Numbered from the stretch's first letter, positions 34,333 to 43,952 are shown. The stretch is DNA of 64,000 bases from Bacteroidota bacterium (GCA_005882315.1 VBAR01000001.1:135736-199735); one strand, 5' to 3'. A program made the numbers and translations. Notes: a model not told the origin generated them from the letters alone.

Positions 34333-37300
34333 TTAGAAATCTATACCCATTCCAAAATACCAGATTGGTTTTCCTTTAAAGAAACCATCCATTTGCCATG
34401 CACAATCCATTCTTAAGAAATAACCAAGGATTGTACTTCTTGCCCCAAAACCATAACCACCGGCAAAAGGACCTATCCCCGGTGTTTTAATTTTTACATA
34501 CAGGAATGGATTAGCAGGATCGGCATAAATAACACTTGGCCTTTCTATTTTATCATACTTACCGTTCCAGGCAGTACCCAGATCAATAAATTGAACGATC
34601 TGGAAATTGCGCAGGAAAGCATTGTTGATAGGTTTATTGAAAAATGATGTAAACACGGGAATTCTTATTTCACTGTTGATGGTAACTGCATTATTTCCAT
34701 TGGCTGCGTTTTGATTAAAGCCACGCAGGTTCAATGAAAGTGATTGGTAAGTATAATTATTGTCCGGGTCAGGTGTATTTGCATTATTGAATTTTGGTTT
34801 AAACCAGTTATCAATACCTCCAACATAATAAATTACTTTCTGGTCACCCCATGAAAAATCGCCTGCGCCACGTACAGCCCAGATAATATTCCGATAGATA
34901 GGCAGGTAATGTCTTGCATCAAAACCGGCATTGAAAAGTAACTTGCCTTCGGTTGAACTTGTTTCATTGATCTGTGAAAATATGTCAGTAAATATTTTAT
35001 AGCGTAGCCCTTTCCAGATATTCAATGCAGGGTTCACCACATCGTCATATACATATTCCAGGCTTGCTTGTGCATACACATTTTTAAGATCCTCTGCCTC
35101 TAGTGTACTGATATCCCTTGCGTTCAATGATAGCCTGTCAAATCTTGGTCCCACGGTTGCCCTTATGCTTCTTACTTTATCCAATGGGTATTTAATATTT
35201 GCAAGGTAATATACCTGCACCTGCTTACCGGGAAACACACCCGCATTAGTACCAACAGCTACTGATGTGCTGCTGCGATAATAAGTAAACCCCCAGTCAA
35301 AACGTTTCCGCTGGTTCATAAAGGAGAATACAATATCATTATCGCTCAGGTTTCCAGCCAGCCTGAAGCCACCTGTAAATTTGTAATCCTCAAACAAATC
35401 ACTGGTTCCCATTCTTACCATCCCATTAAAACTATTTCCGTTTGACAAATAGATCGGTCCGGCGCCACCACCATAAGGCTGAAATTTATTAACGGTAAAC
35501 ACCGTATTATTAAATCCAGCTACTACATAATCAGTAAAATATTTCGGAGGACGGTACTCATACAGTTTTGCATTCTTCAGCACATTTATTTCTTCATCCG
35601 TGGTTGCCTCTACCAGTACAGGATCTGCTTTTTTCTGAGCTGCTTTTGTTGAATCTGTTTTTTCATCAAACTCTGTCTGGAAGAAATCATCCTTTTTCTT
35701 TTTATCATCAATCGTAGGTTTTGGATTTTCTATTTCCTCTATACCCTCTTTCAGCTTGTCATCCTCCAATACCCGCTTCATATATTCCGTGGGTTTGGCG
35801 GTTACATTTCTTTTACGTAGTGTACTTTCATCTACTCTTAAACGGTACAGTAATTTCATATCACCCACTTTCACTGTTTCACTTACATGGCTGTTATCAC
35901 CAGCGCTGCGAGTTTCCAGCATACTGCTCTGGTAATTGGAGAGCGGAAACACATAAGTAGAGTCATTCGTTACAGAAACATAACCGATGGAATCGGGCTC
36001 AGACTTATCCCATTCTTTCAAAGCACTGTCCAACTCGGCCTGCGGTGGATTACGCAACATTTCATCTCCCACAAATATCAGTGTATCGAGTCCCGCTCTT
36101 TCGGTAGTAAAGAAACCCGCATAGCGGTTATTTACACCGTTCTCATTACTCATAAAAGTAAAATGCGATGTATTGTACTGGGAAGGATAACGGGCAGTAC
36201 CATATTTCATATTGGTAAGCTGTGATATCTGTTTTATATCAGATTTATTCCAGTTATCCACTAAGAAAATATTGAACCGGTATTTTGCCGCCAATGAATC
36301 ATCTGCAGAAGCAGCGTTTGGACTTGGACGGTTGCTTGCAAAAACAATTCCTGATTTATTAGGAAAAGCAACATAAGAAGCATCCAGGTCATCATACACA
36401 TCATTTGTTATTTGCTCTACACGTTCCTTATCAAGATGATAAACAAAAATATCTGATTGCCCGCCTTTCACAGCACTTAAAATAAGCGTATTAGCATCCA
36501 GCATATACTTCATATCCTGCACCTGGTCAAACTGTGTCAGCTCTCTTTCGTTAATATATTTAGTACGGTTGGCATTGTCCCATACAAACAATTTCAATTT
36601 GCCATTGGTATTATAAATACAAGCCAACCTTGTTCCTTTATTATCCCATGCAAGGATGGGCAGGTTAGGGTTCACTTCTTCTTCACGGCTGCGGGCACCA
36701 AACTTCAGCAGCACTTTGCGGTTCACAAAGTTTTCAACCATTATCACTGAATACTTGCCTTGTTTAAATTCTACCATTGCATAAGCAAAACTGCGGGGAA
36801 CCGGGTTGGCATTAAACCGGTAATAATCTTTGCGTCCTACCACTTCGGTAATAGCAACAGTACCTTTTGGTGCATTCCTTCTTCCACGGATATCTTTAAA
36901 GTATCGTTCCTGTTCATCCCGCATCATTTCTTCCAGCACTACTTTAAATTTCTTTTTTGTGATCTTAACTGAAGCATTATTCAGGTTACGATAGATCCGG
37001 GACAGGTATAAAAAATAGGTTGTTTTGTTTTTTCCATACTTTGAAGCAAAATAATTCCAGAAGGCATGACCAGCCAACAAGGGGTTTTTAAAACCAAACT
37101 GGTAAAAATTTTTATAATTACCAGAAAGCACGGCGGCACGAAATTCATCATCCAGTTTTGAACTCCAGTTTTCTGCAGCATAAGCAACATACCCGTCGGT
37201 AAGCCATTTGGGTAGATCAAGCAGTGCCTGGTTGGCAGCAAACTCACCAAGATCATCACCAAAAAGCACATTATCTACCAGGGTTTTTGCAATGCCCTGG

Positions 37301-37713
37301 CGTATCTGCAGCTTCAAATTTTCATGATTGCCGTCAAAATACAGCATCATTTTATTGTTCACCAATTTGGTTACACCACCGGCAGTCTGCCAGTCAATGC
37401 CGATACCGATATTGCTTTGCTGGTATTCATCAAAATTGTTGTAGACAACAATATTACCACGGCGTTGCAGTCCGTACTCAATATACTCTTCCAGGCTGGG
37501 CAGTTCCTGCTCAGCGACCTGTGCCACATATTTACCCAGCGCCAACCCATCCTGGCTAAAATAAACGTTGAAATTTTCGGTTTGATAATATTTCCAGTTA
37601 AACTTCTGGAATTGAACACGGTTCTTTCCAAACTCAACTGAGTTAACCTGTGCATGAACCTGTATTGCAGATATGGCAAAACCAACAGATAGCAGAGCAA
37701 AAAGTTTCTTCAT
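34333..37713 (-). CDS. TolB-like propeller / outer-membrane barrel protein
   Basis: A 1126-residue exported protein. Signal peptide MKKLFALLSVGFAISAIQVHA. Residues ~30-270 resemble the peptidase-MA-like domain (DLPKWLTDGYVAYAAE echoes the 'WLxEG' part of that fold), but the upstream helix that should carry HExxH reads RQGIAKTLVDNVLFG, so it is probably inactive. Residues ~330-600 have TolB/propeller-like repeats (LPILAWDNKGTRLACIY, DANTLILSAVKGGQSDIFVYHLD, SGIVFASNRPS). After a charged, disordered linker comes a C-terminal barrel-like region ending in Phe (WYFGMGIDF). Likely anchored in the outer membrane. Function unknown. Confidence 0.75.
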   Translation of the reverse strand: MKKLFALLSVGFAISAIQVHAQVNSVEFGKNRVQFQKFNWKYYQTENFNVYFSQDGLALGKYVAQVAEQELPSLEEYIEYGLQRRGNIVVYNNFDEYQQSNIGIGIDWQTAGGVTKLVNNKMMLYFDGNHENLKLQIRQGIAKTLVDNVLFGDDLGEFAANQALLDLPKWLTDGYVAYAAENWSSKLDDEFRAAVLSGNYKNFYQFGFKNPLLAGHAFWNYFASKYGKNKTTYFLYLSRIYRNLNNASVKITKKKFKVVLEEMMRDEQERYFKDIRGRRNAPKGTVAITEVVGRKDYYRFNANPVPRSFAYAMVEFKQGKYSVIMVENFVNRKVLLKFGARSREEEVNPNLPILAWDNKGTRLACIYNTNGKLKLFVWDNANRTKYINERELTQFDQVQDMKYMLDANTLILSAVKGGQSDIFVYHLDKERVEQITNDVYDDLDASYVAFPNKSGIVFASNRPSPNAASADDSLAAKYRFNIFLVDNWNKSDIKQISQLTNMKYGTARYPSQYNTSHFTFMSNENGVNNRYAGFFTTERAGLDTLIFVGDEMLRNPPQAELDSALKEWDKSEPDSIGYVSVTNDSTYVFPLSNYQSSMLETRSAGDNSHVSETVKVGDMKLLYRLRVDESTLRKRNVTAKPTEYMKRVLEDDKLKEGIEEIENPKPTIDDKKKKDDFFQTEFDEKTDSTKAAQKKADPVLVEATTDEEINVLKNAKLYEYRPPKYFTDYVVAGFNNTVFTVNKFQPYGGGAGPIYLSNGNSFNGMVRMGTSDLFEDYKFTGGFRLAGNLSDNDIVFSFMNQRKRFDWGFTYYRSSTSVAVGTNAGVFPGKQVQVYYLANIKYPLDKVRSIRATVGPRFDRLSLNARDISTLEAEDLKNVYAQASLEYVYDDVVNPALNIWKGLRYKIFTDIFSQINETSSTEGKLLFNAGFDARHYLPIYRNIIWAVRGAGDFSWGDQKVIYYVGGIDNWFKPKFNNANTPDPDNNYTYQSLSLNLRGFNQNAANGNNAVTINSEIRIPVFTSFFNKPINNAFLRNFQIVQFIDLGTAWNGKYDKIERPSVIYADPANPFLYVKIKTPGIGPFAGGYGFGARSTILGYFLRMDCAWQMDGFFKGKPIWYFGMGIDF

Positions 37714-37781
37714 AGCGTCTTTATTGATACGTATTGCTTATTAAATCGAAGGATCTTACTTTTTGGAAGCCGGCAGCATTG

Positions 37782-37812
37782 CTACTTTTAAAATGTTGTT
37801 GCGACGCTCCGT
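37782..37812 (-). repeat. Dispersed repeat element, copy 2
   Basis: On the minus strand this reads GGAGCGTCGCAACAA and ends AAAGTAG, matching the element at 11041 in the core CGCAACAA-N9-AGTAG. It lies in the divergent gap between the TolB-like gene and the MBL hydrolase gene. Confidence 0.35.
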
Positions 37813-37916
37813 TCATCGTCCCGGAATTCTATTGTGCAAAAACCGGGCATGATCTATCTCCTCCAAAATCCTTTTTAATCCTTATTATCGTGGTTCTAAA
37901 TTAAGGAAAACCCTCC

Positions 37917-38561
37917 ATGTTAAGCGTTAAGCAATTTACATTTAATCCCGTCCAGGAAAATACCTATGTTTTGTATAACGAAGCAGGGCTATGCTGCATT
38001 ATAGATCCCGGTTGTTATTTTCCCGAAGAGAACGAAGAACTGAAAAGTTTTATTGAGCAAAACTCACTCCAGCCAATGCTTTTACTCAATACCCATTGCC
38101 ACCTTGACCATATATTCGGCAACAAATTCGTAAGCGAAACATGGAGTCTTACCCTCCACATTCACCCGTTGGAAAAACCCGTGCTGGATTTTGGTCCGCA
38201 ATCCGGCCAAATGTGGCAACTGCCTTTCGACAATTATGATGGCGAATTGGTTTATTTAAAAGAAGGAAATTTTATAAACCTGGGAGATGATGAGTTAGAA
38301 ATCCGGTTTACACCCGGCCATTCACCAGGCAGTGTTTGTTTTTATCATGAACCCGGCGGGTTTGTTATTGGCGGTGATGTATTGTTCAATGGCAGCATTG
38401 GCCGTACCGATCTTCCCGGTGGCGATTTCAAAATTCTAATCAATAGTATTCAAACTCAGCTGTTCACCTTGCCGGATGATACAAAGGTTTATTCCGGGCA
38501 CGGGCCGGTAACAACCGTGGGATTTGAGAAAATGAATAACCCGTTTGTGAAGTTGTATTGA
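37917..38561 (+). CDS. MBL-fold metallohydrolase, glyoxalase II-like
   Basis: A 214-residue metallo-beta-lactamase-fold enzyme. The metal ligands are visible: THCHLDH, the histidine in FTPGHSPGSV, the aspartate in VIGGDVLF, and the final histidine in VYSGHGPVT. The GRTDLPGGD motif fits the glyoxalase II-like YcbL/GloB-type subgroup, which hydrolyses thioesters such as S-lactoylglutathione or related adducts. The real thiol substrate here is unknown. Cytoplasmic, single gene. Confidence 0.87.
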   Translation: MLSVKQFTFNPVQENTYVLYNEAGLCCIIDPGCYFPEENEELKSFIEQNSLQPMLLLNTHCHLDHIFGNKFVSETWSLTLHIHPLEKPVLDFGPQSGQMWQLPFDNYDGELVYLKEGNFINLGDDELEIRFTPGHSPGSVCFYHEPGGFVIGGDVLFNGSIGRTDLPGGDFKILINSIQTQLFTLPDDTKVYSGHGPVTTVGFEKMNNPFVKLY

Positions 38562-38568
38562 TAATAGA

Positions 38569-39141
38569 TCAAAAACGATATTTGATTCCAAGATTAATAA
38601 GTCCTGACATTCCCAAACCAGTATTATATGTTATTATGAAATTTTTAAGCTTGTAATCAACTTCAAGAATATAAAAATGTAATCCTGGAATCATATTGTT
38701 TTTTTCAACCTTAACACCCTGTTCCATTTCTATTGAATGTTCATTTGTAATACCAGCAGAAATAGCGGTAGATAGAATAAACCTTTTTGACTCCCTCAAT
38801 TTATAGCTACAACGACCCATAAAACTAACATATCGATAACTATTCTCTTTATTGTATAACTGAAACTTATCATAAACTATTTCAACTCCTATCTTGAATC
38901 TTTTTGAAAGTCTGTATTGATAACCTAATGTAAAAACCGGTAATATATGATCTTTAGGCGTTTCTTCTTCATAGCCATAAGAAAAGAGACCTGAAACACC
39001 AAAAGAATATTGATTGAACGATCTTACAATTAAAGGAACAGTGCCAATACCTGCAGTAGTATATAATTCATGTTTTGGCGATTGGCTCCAACTTTGCAAC
39101 CAACAGAATGACAATAGGAAAGTGTAAGTAAGCTTTTTCAT
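38569..39141 (-). CDS. Outer-membrane beta-barrel-like protein
   Basis: A 190-residue protein with a signal peptide (MKKLTYTFLLSFCWLQSWSQ) followed by alternating amphipathic strands (FSYGYEEET, FTLGYQYRLSKRFKIGVEIVYD, SFMGRCSYKLRES, LGIKYRF) ending in Phe, as small outer-membrane barrels do. Function not recognised. ATG 39141 places the signal at the N-terminus. It lies downstream of the flippase gene on the same strand, with a 119-base gap that holds a degenerate heptamer array, so it is probably a separate transcript. Confidence 0.65.
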   Translation of the reverse strand: MKKLTYTFLLSFCWLQSWSQSPKHELYTTAGIGTVPLIVRSFNQYSFGVSGLFSYGYEEETPKDHILPVFTLGYQYRLSKRFKIGVEIVYDKFQLYNKENSYRYVSFMGRCSYKLRESKRFILSTAISAGITNEHSIEMEQGVKVEKNNMIPGLHFYILEVDYKLKNFIITYNTGLGMSGLINLGIKYRF

Positions 39142-39194
39142 AATGAATAATTTTGATGATACTAAAATAGAATCAGCCATCACCTATTCCTTGG

Positions 39195-39240
39195 CGAATT
39201 TTGCAATGCTAAATGACGATTTGCGAAAATTGCAAATGAG
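39195..39240. repeat. Degenerate heptamer array after the flippase gene
   Basis: Units of about seven bases with the pattern AATTTTGC, AATGCTA, AATGACG, ATTTGCG, AAAATTGC, AAATGAG. More diverged than the other arrays. It lies 21 bases downstream of the flippase stop. Confidence 0.35.
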
Positions 39241-39260
39241 AAAACCGGGTAAAGGAGAAT

Positions 39261-40781
39261 TTAGGAAGGCTTTGCAGAAAGGTATTTGCCAATAAAAGGC
39301 ATTTTCTCTAACTCTTTTCTCTCAATCTTCACAACAAACAATGTAAACAACACGAGCAGCAGTGTTGCTGTTCCTAAATTAAACCAGTTATTATTCCATA
39401 AGTAGATCATCCCGAGATGGAGTAAATAGATAAGTACAACCAACACTATATAGGCAATCAATTTTTTTCGGGCATAGGGAACGGGATAATGTTTTTGCCC
39501 CAACATATAACTGGCGATCATCATAAATAAATAACAACAGAAAGTAGCAATAGCAGCACCGAGATAATGGAACTGCGGGATCAACAGTACATTCAATACA
39601 ATAGTAATAGCGGCACCCCCCAATGTTATCCATGCACCGATCATATTCTTATGTGTTAGCTTATACCAGATGCTAAGGTTATAATAAATACCCAGGAAAA
39701 TATTTCCTAAAGCAAGTAACGGAACGATCTGCAAACCTTCTACCCATGCTGGTTTATCAATTGCTTCAAAAAACCATTTGAACACATCTATATACAAACT
39801 GATACATAAAAACATAAAGCAGCAGGCTATCACAAAAAATTTCATGATGCGGGCATAAATGCGTTGCGGGTTTTCTTCTTTACTGCGGTTAAAGAAAAAA
39901 GGTTCGGCCGCCATACGGAATGCCTGTATCATTATCGTGATCAAAACAGCAAGACGATAAATGTTTCCGAAAATACCCAACTGGTGTTTGGCAACAGCTT
40001 CAGGTTCGTTTACTACATGCTGGTAGATCAACCGGCTCAGCATATCGTTAACCATTCCGCCCATGCCTACAATAATAAGAGGATAACTGTAGTGCATTAT
40101 TTTTTTCCATAAAGCACTATCAAAGCTGAAATGAATTTGGCTAAACTCTTTCCATAATAAAATAAAAACAAGAATACTGCCTGCAAGGTTACCGATCAGG
40201 TAATAGCCAATGCCTGTGTCTTTATTATAAATGGAACTTAAAAAACTATCGGGATTGTCCTGCAGATATTTTGGCAACACACCGAGAAAAACAATTACAA
40301 CCATCACATTTACCACCACCCCTGCTATTCTTGCAAAAGCATAGCGTTTCGGCCTGTTTTCCTGCCGCAATCTTGCAAAAGCAAGCGTTGCAATCGCATC
40401 AAAGAAAATAATTCCTGCCATTAAAGTGATATACTCAGGATGTTTTTCAAGATTAGCTGCCTGGGCAATCTGGTTTTTAAAAACAAAAAGAAGTGTGGTG
40501 AATAAAATAGTAGAGCCGATCAGTGAAATTGACAATGTATTGTACAATTTCTTTTGATCACTATCCTGTGAAAAACGGAAATATGCAGTTTCAAGGCCAT
40601 ATGTAAACAATACATTTAAAAAAGGGATGATCGCATATGTCTGTGTAAGATCAGCAGTGGTAGCTGGCTGTGCAAAAATGAGCGGCAATGAGAGGTTCAT
40701 CAGGTAGCCGAGAAAACGACTGGCGATAGTTGGTATGCCGTACCATAAAGTCTGCCCCGCCAGTTGTTTAATACTGCTCAA
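39261..40781 (-). CDS. Wzx/MOP-type polysaccharide flippase
   Basis: A 506-residue protein with about 12-14 hydrophobic segments. The opening KQLAGQTLWYGIPTIASRFLGYLMNL is typical of Bacteroidota 'lipopolysaccharide biosynthesis protein' flippases of the MOP superfamily (Wzx/MurJ relatives), which move lipid-linked sugars across the inner membrane. No glycosyltransferases surround it. The frame has no ATG before residue 28, so the start is probably the TTG at 40781, which keeps the conserved N-terminus. Confidence 0.85.
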   Translation of the reverse strand: MSSIKQLAGQTLWYGIPTIASRFLGYLMNLSLPLIFAQPATTADLTQTYAIIPFLNVLFTYGLETAYFRFSQDSDQKKLYNTLSISLIGSTILFTTLLFVFKNQIAQAANLEKHPEYITLMAGIIFFDAIATLAFARLRQENRPKRYAFARIAGVVVNVMVVIVFLGVLPKYLQDNPDSFLSSIYNKDTGIGYYLIGNLAGSILVFILLWKEFSQIHFSFDSALWKKIMHYSYPLIIVGMGGMVNDMLSRLIYQHVVNEPEAVAKHQLGIFGNIYRLAVLITIMIQAFRMAAEPFFFNRSKEENPQRIYARIMKFFVIACCFMFLCISLYIDVFKWFFEAIDKPAWVEGLQIVPLLALGNIFLGIYYNLSIWYKLTHKNMIGAWITLGGAAITIVLNVLLIPQFHYLGAAIATFCCYLFMMIASYMLGQKHYPVPYARKKLIAYIVLVVLIYLLHLGMIYLWNNNWFNLGTATLLLVLFTLFVVKIERKELEKMPFIGKYLSAKPS

Positions 40782-40894
40782 TAAAAGTAGATTTCAGCAA
40801 ATTTAATCTTTGACACCTGATTGCACAATAGTAATTGGCTTTTGTATTTAGCCCATTTAAGCTTTATCTTATCTTTAACCTCAAAACAGAAGTT

Positions 40895-41557
40895 ATGCGC
40901 AAGATCATTTTTTTACTGGCTACTATTGCTATTTCATTTTCCATTTCTGCACAGGCTTACGAAGATAAGATTGAATACAACAAAGTAAAACAACCGGCCC
41001 TGGCAATTGTATATAATTTTCCTCCCGAGGCTGTTGAAGATGCCCTTATACTGAAGCTGGCTAAATTAGGGTATAAAGGAAAAGTAGAAAAAGGGATATT
41101 TAATAGAGATAAAGGGTTTCATATATTCAAAGGTGCTTTACTCGGCGACATCAGTGCCAGCCGCTATGATTATTTGATCAACATAGATCAAAAAAACCAT
41201 AAGACAACCGATGAAGCAATCTTGTACATGATCATTATGAAAAAGGATACTAATTATTTAGCAAAGCTGAGCTATGAAGAACTGACCAAGGCTAAAACTT
41301 TTTTAGATAACTTATTGCCCGACATTGAAGATTCTGACCTGGAACTTAAGATAGTCGCTGCGGAAACGTTGGTAATCCAGTCAGACAAAAGAATGAAAAA
41401 GCTTACTACGGAAAGAAGTGATATGGAAGAAAAAATTAAAACCCTTCAGGACAACTTAGTTGAAAATGAAAAAAAGCAGGAAAAGGAAAAAATGGAATTA
41501 GAGAATCAACGTAAAGCATTTGAAGAATTAAAATCAAAAAGAAGAAAAAAATCGTAG
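40895..41557 (+). CDS. Secreted protein with C-terminal coiled coil
   Basis: A 220-residue protein of unknown function. Signal peptide MRKIIFLLATIAISFSISAQ; a small globular part (residues ~25-130: LAIVYNFPPEAVEDALILKLAKLGYKG ... LINIDQKNHKT); then a long, highly charged coiled coil (TTERSDMEEKIKTLQDNLVENEKKQ) to the end. ATG 40895 is chosen for the signal. A -7-like box TATCTTTA (40870-40877) lies 17 bases upstream. Confidence 0.7.
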   Translation: MRKIIFLLATIAISFSISAQAYEDKIEYNKVKQPALAIVYNFPPEAVEDALILKLAKLGYKGKVEKGIFNRDKGFHIFKGALLGDISASRYDYLINIDQKNHKTTDEAILYMIIMKKDTNYLAKLSYEELTKAKTFLDNLLPDIEDSDLELKIVAAETLVIQSDKRMKKLTTERSDMEEKIKTLQDNLVENEKKQEKEKMELENQRKAFEELKSKRRKKS

Positions 41558-41588
41558 GTTAATTAAATGCCTTTGAAAAGTTGTTTGC

Positions 41589-42635
41589 TCACGGCAGTCT
41601 ATACTTTGGATTTGTAAGAATAGAAGAATCGCTCAGCGTTTTCAGAAATACAGATAGATCGATCGCTTCATTGTTCGTCATGTTGATCCCGTTTTGTACT
41701 AGCGGATCGACTGTAGCGCTGTTCTGCACTCCGGTTCTGTAATGATTGATGACCTGGGCTACCGTTGCAAATCGTCCATCATGCATATAATTAGAGGTCA
41801 AAACAACATTTCGTAAAGTTGGTACCCGGAATTTTAAATTATCATCTGCATTGCCTGTCACTCTTATTCTCCCCAGGTCATTTAATGTAGGATCGATCGG
41901 CAAGCCAATATTCCGGTAACTGTAATCTGTAAACATCGGTTCAGGATGACAGCTGATGCATTTTGACAAAAACACATTATAGCCATTTTGTTCCTGTACA
42001 GTAAAACTTAACTCGCCTCTTTTTACTTTATCATACTTCGAATTATATGAAACGATATTGCCTGTAAACTGTGATAATGCTTTGATGATCCTCTCTTCAG
42101 TTATCCAGCTACTGCCGAAAGCAGCTTTGAACATTTTCTTTACCTGCTCATCATTTTCCAATCTTGAAACGGCACCGGCTACATCTGCTCCCATCTCATC
42201 AAAAGCATTGAGAGGATGACTTGCTTCTTGTAATAAAGTTTTATACTCACCATCCCAGTGAAACTCCTTTTCCCATGCAAGATTAAATAATGGTGGAGCA
42301 TTACGCAATGTATGTGAGTTATTATACCCATGACTCCGGTCATGTTCGAACGTTCCAAATGCTCCCCTTTGTTCATGGCAACTTGCACAGGGAAAATTTC
42401 CATCCCGTGAAAGTCGTCCGTCATAAAATAATTTGCGACCTAATTCAAAACCTTCCTGGTTCAGCGGGTTATCTACGAATGTGTAAGGGGGTTTTGGAAA
42501 TCCTGCCGGGATTTCTTGAGCCATATAAGTCCCAATACCTTCATATTTTGATTTTGAACAAGCACCCATTAAATAAGAAAGGAAAATAACCGAGCCAGTT
42601 ATTACAGTAAGAAAGAATAATTTTCGGGACATCAT
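41589..42635 (-). CDS. Di-heme cytochrome c peroxidase, lipoprotein
   Basis: A 348-residue member of the bacterial CcpA/MauG family. Signal peptide with lipobox SYLMGAC, so probably membrane-anchored. Two c-type heme motifs: CASCH in the N-terminal domain and CISCH in the C-terminal domain. The HWDGEYKTLLQEASHPLNAFDEMG stretch and the distal-methionine segment RVPTLRNVVLTSNYMHDGRF match peroxidases that reduce H2O2 with electrons from cytochrome c. Single gene, upstream of nothing obviously related. Confidence 0.92.
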   Translation of the reverse strand: MMSRKLFFLTVITGSVIFLSYLMGACSKSKYEGIGTYMAQEIPAGFPKPPYTFVDNPLNQEGFELGRKLFYDGRLSRDGNFPCASCHEQRGAFGTFEHDRSHGYNNSHTLRNAPPLFNLAWEKEFHWDGEYKTLLQEASHPLNAFDEMGADVAGAVSRLENDEQVKKMFKAAFGSSWITEERIIKALSQFTGNIVSYNSKYDKVKRGELSFTVQEQNGYNVFLSKCISCHPEPMFTDYSYRNIGLPIDPTLNDLGRIRVTGNADDNLKFRVPTLRNVVLTSNYMHDGRFATVAQVINHYRTGVQNSATVDPLVQNGINMTNNEAIDLSVFLKTLSDSSILTNPKYRLP

Positions 42636-42670
42636 AATTATAAACGTAATATAACCGAATAAAGTTGTAG

Positions 42671-43093
42671 TTAAAAACTATCCGGTCTGAATTTTCTCCT
42701 CCCTTCCTTTACTTCACTTTTTTTCTTCTTGCCTTCAAGCCTTTTTTCTTTTACTGCTTTGGGTAGCCTGGTTGCTAATCGTTTCTTTTTTTTCAGTAAA
42801 GCTTTATGCACAAGTTCATTTATTTTTTCTGCAGCCTCGAGTTTATTGCTTAGTTGTGTACGGTGTACCTGGCTTTTTACAAACAACGATCCGTCTGCAT
42901 TGATGCGATTGGAAAGTTTTTCTTTCAATAATTGCTTTTGTTCCCCGGTCAATAATAAAGAAGCATCAATATTGAAATATCCTATCACAGCGGTCTCTAC
43001 TTTATTTACATTCTGCCCCCCTTTGCCGCCACTTCGGGTGGTTTGAAAAATTATTTCATTGGTAAAGTCAATCATGGTGCCGGTAATATCCAT
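42671..43093 (-). CDS. arfB: Peptidyl-tRNA hydrolase ArfB (ribosome rescue)
   Basis: A 140-residue protein of the YaeJ/ArfB family, which releases peptides from stalled ribosomes without a stop codon. The catalytic GGQ lies in TTRSGGKGGQNVNKVETAV, and the C-terminal tail (LPKAVKEKRLEGKKKKSEVKEGRRKFRPDSF) is basic, as needed to enter the mRNA channel. ATG 43093 chosen; 43075 (MIDFTNEI) is a possible alternative. Confidence 0.93.
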   Translation of the reverse strand: MDITGTMIDFTNEIIFQTTRSGGKGGQNVNKVETAVIGYFNIDASLLLTGEQKQLLKEKLSNRINADGSLFVKSQVHRTQLSNKLEAAEKINELVHKALLKKKKRLATRLPKAVKEKRLEGKKKKSEVKEGRRKFRPDSF

Positions 43094-43164
43094 CAAAGAT
43101 AATATCGTATTCTGAATGCAATTATCTTTATAGAACTACAAAACCAACAACAAACAACCAGCTT

Positions 43165-43617
43165 ATGCGAGCCGTAGTACAAAGAGTAACCCATGCCAGC
43201 GTAACTATCGATGGCAAAGTACATGCATCTATTGAAGATGGATTATTGGTTCTGTTGGGCATTGAAGACAGCGATACAATGGAAGATATTGAATGGCTTT
43301 CCGGAAAAATTGTTGACCTGCGTATATTCAATGATCCGGGTGGCGTGATGAATATTCCCATCAAAGAAATTGATGGCGATATTTTATTAATTAGCCAGTT
43401 TACTTTACATGCTTCCACCCGCAAAGGCAATCGTCCCTCCTATATCCGGGCAGCGAAACCAGATATCGCCATTCCGCTTTATGAAAAAATGATCCAGCAA
43501 CTCTGCCGCGATATGAATAAAATGATCAAGACAGGGATCTTTGGAGCCGATATGAAAGTAGAATTATTGAATGATGGACCTGTGACGATCTTATTTGATA
43601 CAAAGAATAAGGAGTAA
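43165..43617 (+). CDS. dtd: D-aminoacyl-tRNA deacylase
   Basis: A 150-residue DTD family enzyme that removes D-amino acids and glycine from mischarged tRNAs. Both active-site motifs are present: SQFTLHAS and NDGPVTI. The N-terminus MRAVVQRVTHASVTIDG is diagnostic. Complete and of normal length. A -7-like TATCTTTA at 43123-43130 lies 34 bases before the ATG. Confidence 0.96.
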   Translation: MRAVVQRVTHASVTIDGKVHASIEDGLLVLLGIEDSDTMEDIEWLSGKIVDLRIFNDPGGVMNIPIKEIDGDILLISQFTLHASTRKGNRPSYIRAAKPDIAIPLYEKMIQQLCRDMNKMIKTGIFGADMKVELLNDGPVTILFDTKNKE

Positions 43618-43619
43618 GT

Positions 43620-43952
43620 TTATTGGACCCCAAATTTCTGAGAATACATTTTACCGTCTTCCAGTTCAATTCTTGCAAAAAAAAATTTTTCAGCGATCGT
43701 AATATTAAAGGAATAAGAATTTGAGTTTATTTCCTTTTGTTCAATAAACCGATGACCATTGGCTGTCCATACAAATACAGTTTTAATATTCTGCTTTGAC
43801 TGAACAGTTATTCGTTTGCCATTTGTAAGAATTTTATACGGCTTAGGCGCAGCAATTTCGTTTTTATCAGAATTATAAGATTGTGCAGGTGCAATCAGCG
43901 AAACAAAGAGGCTTAGCGACAACAAAGTAGCCCATAGATGGTGCTTCATCAT
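43620..43952 (-). CDS. Short secreted protein resembling a lone T9SS-type C-terminal domain
   Basis: A 110-residue protein: signal peptide (MMKHHLWATLLSLSLFVSLIAPAQS), then about 70 residues with a strand pattern like a sorting domain (KRITVQSKQNIKTVFVWTANGHRFIE ... FFARIELEDGKMYSQKFGVQ). There is no cargo domain between them. It may be a small periplasmic protein with a similar fold, or a decayed T9SS protein. It is convergent with dtd (two-base gap). Confidence 0.55.
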   Translation of the reverse strand: MMKHHLWATLLSLSLFVSLIAPAQSYNSDKNEIAAPKPYKILTNGKRITVQSKQNIKTVFVWTANGHRFIEQKEINSNSYSFNITIAEKFFFARIELEDGKMYSQKFGVQ

